64,000 nt of DNA from JBMNQH01 sp050944035 (GTDB taxonomy: Bacteria > Bacillota > Clostridia > Oscillospirales > Oscillospiraceae), in NCBI GenBank assembly GCA_050944035.1, contig JBMNQH010000001.1, positions 248,001 to 312,000 of the forward strand, given 5' to 3'. Positions within the stretch are counted from its first letter, which is position 1; each line of letters begins with the position of its first letter. The notes under the pieces are model-generated. The model was given only the letters and a program-made list of their open reading frames with translations. It was not told the origin of the DNA and did not search any database. A program made the translations under genes and the position numbers. Of the stretch, positions 60,615-64,000 are shown in pieces.

Positions 60615-60653
60615 GAGCCTGGAAATTCAGCATTTATGCGAGGTTCCAGGCTC
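60615..60653 (+). terminator. Intrinsic terminator after guaA
   Basis: GAGCCTGGAA (60615-60624) pairs perfectly with TTCCAGGCTC (60644-60653), 10 bp, 19-base loop, then a T-rich stretch. Confidence 0.85.
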
Positions 60654-60750
60654 TTGCTATTTATCTTAAGGTTGGTGTATAGTATCATCAAATATTGGTG
60701 ACACCTTGTTTGAGATACTGTATCTGCAAATATAGAAATCGGGAATGTGG

Positions 60751-61278
60751 ATGAAAAATGCAATGAAACAATTAGCCAACGGCATAACAATAAGCCGGAT
60801 AGCTGCATCATTTCTGTTGTTGACAACAACGCCTTTCAGCTTGATGTTTTACGTCGTCTATATTTACTGCGGATTATCGGATATGATCGATGGAACGATT
60901 GCTCGAAAAAGTGGAAATACAAGTAAGGCTGGAGCAAATTTGGACAGCATTGCAGATGCTGTATTTGTTATAATTTGTATGATTAAAATACTTCCAATGA
61001 TCAGATGCAAAATATGGATGTGGATTTGGATAGGAAGCATTGTGCTGATAAAAATAATGAATTTGACTTCTGCGCTGATATATTTAAAAAAGCCAGTATT
61101 TCTGCACACAATTGCGAATAAGATAACAGGTTTTTTCCTGTTTATCTGGTTGCTGACCGTGAAAGGAATACCGATGCAAATAACAGTTCCTGTTGTGTGC
61201 GCTGTGGCTACATTTGCGGCTGTGCAAGAAGGATATTTTATTCGTACAGGAAATATGGGTGTCATAGAGCTTTTATAA
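60751..61278 (+). CDS. CDP-alcohol phosphatidyltransferase family enzyme
   Basis: Integral membrane phospholipid-head-group transferase, 175 residues. The CDP-alcohol signature D-G-x2-A-R-x8-G-x3-D-x3-D is complete: Asp47, Gly48, Arg52, Gly61, Asp65 and Asp69. At least five hydrophobic helices surround it. The start is uncertain: ATG 60745, 60751 and 60763 are in frame and none has a strong ribosome binding site. The small size is like phosphatidylglycerophosphate or phosphatidylinositol synthases, but the substrate is unknown. It is more AT-rich than its neighbours and paired with the GyrI-like gene, so it may be acquired. Confidence 0.85.
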   Translation: MKNAMKQLANGITISRIAASFLLLTTTPFSLMFYVVYIYCGLSDMIDGTIARKSGNTSKAGANLDSIADAVFVIICMIKILPMIRCKIWMWIWIGSIVLIKIMNLTSALIYLKKPVFLHTIANKITGFFLFIWLLTVKGIPMQITVPVVCAVATFAAVQEGYFIRTGNMGVIELL

Positions 61279-61306
61279 GTTAAAATTCGAAGGGGGAGTA
61301 ATAAAA

Positions 61307-61939
61307 ATGGCTTTTGATTTTAAGAAAGAGTATAAAGAATTTTATATGCCAAAGAATAAACCAGAGATTGTTATCGTTCCCAAAATGAATTATATTGCTG
61401 TTCGTGGAAAAGGGGATCCGAATGAAGAAGGTGGCGCATACCAGCAAGCAATCGGTGTATTATACGCAGTGGCGTATACTTTGAAAATGAGTTATAAAAC
61501 AGACTATAAAATTGAGGGATTTTTTGAGTATGTTGTACCGCCGCTTGAGGGATTTTGGTGGCAGGATACTGCAAACGGAGTAGACTACTCTGATAAATCC
61601 ACTTTTCATTGGATCTCTGTGATCCGTTTGCCGGATTTTGTCACGCGAGAGGATTTCGATTGGGCTGTGGATGCTGCGACAAAGAAGAAAAAACTGGACT
61701 GTTCATGTGTTGAGTTTTTAACGATAAACGAGGGATTGTGTGTTCAGATTATGCATACAGGTGCATTTGATGATGAACCGGCAACTGTTGCACGAATGGA
61801 CGAATATTTACAAGAAAATGGATACGTAAATGATATAAATGAAAATAGATTACATCACGAGATCTATCTGTCCGATACAAAAAGAGTGACTCCTGAGAAA
61901 TGGAAAACAGTTATCCGACACCCAATTAAGCAAGCATGA
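61307..61939 (+). CDS. GyrI-like small-molecule-binding domain protein
   Basis: A 210-residue protein starting at ATG 61307, seven bases after AGGGGGAG. It matches the stand-alone GyrI/SbmC-type effector-binding fold: KPEIVIVPKMNYIAVRGKGDPN at the N-terminus, IEGFFEYVVPPLEGFWW, ISVIRLPDFV and INEGLCVQIMHTGAFDDEP. Homologues bind drugs or act as the ligand-binding half of AraC-type regulators; this one lacks an HTH. It is AT-rich like the CDP-alcohol transferase 28 bases upstream. Function is inferred only from the fold. Confidence 0.82.
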   Translation: MAFDFKKEYKEFYMPKNKPEIVIVPKMNYIAVRGKGDPNEEGGAYQQAIGVLYAVAYTLKMSYKTDYKIEGFFEYVVPPLEGFWWQDTANGVDYSDKSTFHWISVIRLPDFVTREDFDWAVDAATKKKKLDCSCVEFLTINEGLCVQIMHTGAFDDEPATVARMDEYLQENGYVNDINENRLHHEIYLSDTKRVTPEKWKTVIRHPIKQA

Positions 61940-61968
61940 AATTCATCTGGTCAGTTAATAAGTAGAAT

Positions 61969-62006
61969 AAAACCTCCTCGTATTTTCTGAAATATGAGGA
62001 GGTTTT
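61969..62006 (+). terminator. Bidirectional terminator between the GyrI-like gene and brnQ
   Basis: AAAACCTCCTCGTATTT (61969-61985) pairs with AAATATGAGGAGGTTTT (61990-62006), loop TCTG, one G-U pair. A on one side and T on the other make it work on both strands, serving the convergent genes on either side. Confidence 0.92.
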
Positions 62007-62030
62007 GCTCTATCAAAATTTAACTGTTGC

Positions 62031-63317
62031 TTAATCGGTGGTTATGACCGCGGGTTTGCAGGGAATTAACGAACCGATGAGGCAGCCTGCTGCCGCCGGT
62101 AAAAGCCAGCCAAAACCCAGAGAGGCCAGAGGCAGCATGTCCAAAAAGGAAAGAGAAATGTTCATATAGCGGCTGGCGACGGTAAGAAGGCTGAAGATCA
62201 GAGAACCCAGGACCGCAAAACGGAATACCCAGCAGTTCTGGATATGATTGGAGAAAAAGGCTAACAGGGTCAGTGTCAGAGCGGGGGGATAAACTACTTC
62301 TAGAATAGGTGATGCAATAGAAATGATTTGTTCCAGTCCCACGTTAGAGACCACTGCACTGAACAGACAGATAACCATTACCAAGAGTCGATAGGATAAG
62401 CGTCCGCCTGAGAGTCCCGAGAAAAAGTCAGCAGCGGCACTTACCAGCGTCACCGCCGTGGAAATGCAGGCCAAAGCTACTACAATGGAGAACAGAATGA
62501 CACCGTAGTCGCCCAATAGATGGCGGACGATGGCAACTACCAGAGCAGTGCGATCCACAGACAGGTCAAAGAGATGTGATGTAGTGACGCCAAGGTAGGT
62601 GAGACCCAAATAAACGACCAGCAGTGCCGCGCCGGCGATAATACCCGCTGCTGCTACCACCCGGAGTTTGTCTTTGGTTTTGGTGTAGCCTTTGTCCTCA
62701 GCGCTTTTAATGCAAATAATACCGAATACCAGAGAGGCCAGTACATCCATAGTTTGATAGCCGGCTTCGATGCCGTTTGCGGGTACATTTTCTACCAGAG
62801 TATCAGTGGGTATCGGGCCGATGGGATCCAATACACCCTTAACGATCATAATCAGAAGGCCGAGCAGCAGCATCGGCGTTAGCGCCTTGCCGACAATGTC
62901 TACTACGGCAGATTCTTTCATGGAGAGCAGAAAAATAACAAGGAAAAAGAGGAAGGAGAAGAAGATGGGATTGGCATTCGATACCAGAGGAGACAAGGAC
63001 ATCTCATAAGTGGAAGCGGCTGTTCTGGGAATAGCCAGCATAGGGCCAATGCACAGGATAATAGCGCTTAATAACAGTGTGGCTGGAACTTTCCCGATGG
63101 GTTTGGTGATATTCTCTATCCCACCCCGGTATAGTGTAGCGAACAGAGCCAGTAAAGCAAGGCCGATGTCTGCCAGATAGTAGCAGGCAAAACCCAGAAA
63201 CCACTGGGAGCCGGATTCCAGCCCAAGATACGGGGGGAAAATCACATTTCCAGCTCCAAAGAACATGGAGAAGAGTGCAAAGCCAATAACGAAGATGTCT
63301 CTGCGTGTTTTGTGCAT
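62031..63317 (-). CDS. brnQ: Branched-chain amino acid transporter BrnQ
   Basis: Sodium-coupled carrier for leucine, isoleucine and valine of the LIVCS family, 428 residues with twelve hydrophobic segments. MHKTRRDIFVIGFALFSMFFGAGNVIFPPYLG is the characteristic start (a shorter quote of it would be FALFSMFFGAGNVIFPPYLG). Other conserved blocks include IGPMLAIPRTAASTYEM and AAADFFSGL. ATG 63317 follows AGGAGGG. It has its own promoter and a palindromic leader. Leucine availability is also the signal for leuS at 33 kb, but no shared element was found. Confidence 0.94.
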   Translation of the reverse strand: MHKTRRDIFVIGFALFSMFFGAGNVIFPPYLGLESGSQWFLGFACYYLADIGLALLALFATLYRGGIENITKPIGKVPATLLLSAIILCIGPMLAIPRTAASTYEMSLSPLVSNANPIFFSFLFFLVIFLLSMKESAVVDIVGKALTPMLLLGLLIMIVKGVLDPIGPIPTDTLVENVPANGIEAGYQTMDVLASLVFGIICIKSAEDKGYTKTKDKLRVVAAAGIIAGAALLVVYLGLTYLGVTTSHLFDLSVDRTALVVAIVRHLLGDYGVILFSIVVALACISTAVTLVSAAADFFSGLSGGRLSYRLLVMVICLFSAVVSNVGLEQIISIASPILEVVYPPALTLTLLAFFSNHIQNCWVFRFAVLGSLIFSLLTVASRYMNISLSFLDMLPLASLGFGWLLPAAAGCLIGSLIPCKPAVITTD

Positions 63318-63349
63318 GAGAGGCCCTCCTTAATAGAAAATAAAAACGT

Positions 63350-63368
63350 CTTTCGTATTCTACGAAAG
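63350..63368 (-). promoter_or_regulatory. Palindrome in the brnQ leader, possible attenuator
   Basis: Perfect inverted repeat CTTTCGTA (63350-63357) / TACGAAAG (63361-63368), with TTC between. On the minus-strand transcript the stem is followed by ACG and TTTTTATTTTC, about 30 bases before the start codon, so it may terminate or be an operator. Confidence 0.5.
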
Positions 63369-63436
63369 TGCAGAAAAGAAAAAGGCGTCAAAAACGCAAC
63401 AGACTCGACGAATTTGAATGAAATTCATGAACTATA

Positions 63437-63465
63437 ATTTTAACAAATTGGCTAGCAAAAGTCAA
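63437..63465 (-). promoter_or_regulatory. Promoter of brnQ
   Basis: Minus strand TTGACT (63465-63460), 17-base spacer, TAAAAT (63442-63437). The leader to brnQ is about 110 bases. Confidence 0.75.
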
Positions 63466-63752
63466 TGTTACAGCAGGACAATATGAAAGAAGTAAGAAGT
63501 GACAGGATTTTAAGCTCAAGAGATACATTGAGATATGTCTGAAATATGGTGTGTTTTTTTAATTACCTGCCTCTGTAAGGTGTGGGAGCCACGTATACTT
63601 TGTTGCGTGAAGGTGGTTTCTTGCCGGAACGGGGATGGAGCGGTGACGCTTTTTATCTTTTTCTAAAAAAATCCTTATTTTTATTGCAGGAATATCAGAA
63701 TATGTGGTAGGATACAGATATATTTTTGCAGCGACTTTACAGGAGGCAGCAT
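63466..63752 (+). other. Unexplained intergenic stretch with a possible structured RNA
   Basis: No convincing gene on either strand. Around 63565-63665 there are several self-complementary pieces: GTGG/CCAC, CACGTA/TGCGTG and a final AGCG-GTGA-CGCT hairpin (GNRA-type loop) followed by TTTTTATCTTTTTC, which looks like an intrinsic terminator. It could be the end of a small RNA on the plus strand. A weak promoter for the downstream gene (TTGCAG 63684-63689, TAGGAT 63708-63713) lies after it. Confidence 0.35.
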
Positions 63753-64000
63753 ATGAAACAGGATATGATTTTAATTCTTGATTTGGGCAGCGAGGAGAAC
63801 CCCAAGATTGCCCGGGAAATTCGAGCAATGGGTGTTTATACAGAGATTCATCCTCACGATATTACTTTGGAAGAGCTGGCAGCTCTGCCTGGTGTGAAGG
63901 GTATTATCCTTAACGGGGGTCCAAACCGTGTGGTAGATGGTGTGGAGATCGATGTGGCGAAGGAAATCTACAACGCGCCCGTCCCCGTGCTGCTGGTTGA
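63753..64000 (+). CDS. Second GMP-synthase-like glutamine amidotransferase (partial)
   Basis: The gene starts at ATG 63753 six bases after AGGAGG and runs out of the window; 82 residues are visible. It reads MILILDLGSEENPKIAREIR, GVYTEIHPHDITLEELAALPGVKGI and ILNGGPNRVVDGVEIDVAKEIY. This is the amidotransferase N-terminus of GuaA in a diverged form: the LDLGSEEN loop replaces LDFGGQYN, seen in the canonical copy at 59058. Such second copies occur in clostridia. The nucleophile cysteine lies beyond the window, so activity cannot be judged. Confidence 0.8.
   Translation, partial: MKQDMILILDLGSEENPKIAREIRAMGVYTEIHPHDITLEELAALPGVKGIILNGGPNRVVDGVEIDVAKEIYNAPVPVLLV

Overview
This window is a chromosomal, housekeeping-rich stretch from a Gram-positive anaerobe of the class Clostridia, most like the Oscillospiraceae/Butyricicoccaceae. 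The clues are the gene order (rpoB-rpoC-L7Ae-rpsL-rpsG-fusA-tuf, dprA-topA-trmFO, ftsE-ftsX-M23-ctp, nadD/yqeK-LCP-rsfS), strong AGGAGG ribosome binding sites, frequent TTG and GTG starts, a meso-diaminopimelate dehydrogenase, clostridial small families (DUF4830, DUF4363/DUF421, a 41-residue cysteine-rich membrane peptide) and an ANTAR-type nitrogen regulator beside glnA. I see no rRNA, tRNA, CRISPR array, prophage or insertion sequence. Species cannot be named from this sequence.

Layout. 1-9.3 kb: end of rpoB, rpoC, an L7Ae-like protein with its own promoter, then the str-type cluster rpsL-rpsG-fusA-tuf, closed by a strong terminator. 9.3-11.5 kb: a Vat/CatB-like acetyltransferase, a DUF4830 membrane protein on the minus strand, and an rRNA pseudouridine synthase. 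11.6-17.1 kb: a CdaR/PucR-type regulator and a cell-envelope block (ftsE, ftsX, M23 hydrolase, S41 protease). 17.3-19.6 kb: greA-lysS from a consensus promoter. 19.7-28.2 kb: an RNA methyltransferase, dprA, topA, trmFO, plsX, rnc and a radical SAM protein. 28.1-35.5 kb: ftsY, XTP pyrophosphatase, a YhbY-type protein, a NadD-YqeK fusion, an LCP ligase, rsfS and leuS. 35.6-43.1 kb: rpsU, an acyl-ACP thioesterase, a frameshifted sirtuin, a WecG/TagA transferase, a dTMP kinase, a DJ-1 protein, 5-formyl-THF cyclo-ligase, the cysteine-rich peptide (minus), mltG and a U32 peptidase. 43.1-50.7 kb: alaS with a structured leader, a HIT protein, comEC, holA and a toprim nuclease. 50.4-64 kb: a small membrane protein, ddh and gdhA (minus), glnA and an ANTAR regulator, pyrG, nrdR, DUF4363/DUF421 (minus), guaA, a CDP-alcohol phosphotransferase, a GyrI-like protein, brnQ (minus) and the start of a second GMP-synthase-like gene.

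The most interesting region is 53.2-55.6 kb. gdhA and glnA diverge from each other. Each has a near-consensus promoter followed at once by a leader containing an intrinsic-terminator-like hairpin, and in both leaders the 5' arm of that terminator can instead fold into a 5-bp hairpin with a six-base loop beginning AAAG. ANTAR proteins recognise hexaloops with A at position 1 and G at position 4, and the gene after glnA encodes an ANTAR regulator. This predicts an RNA-level antitermination switch acting on both arms of ammonia assimilation. Other points worth a second look are the sirtuin frameshift, terminator-like hairpins just ahead of leuS, alaS and brnQ, the small membrane ORF whose ribosome binding site lies inside the ddh terminator, and the cysteine-rich micropeptide.
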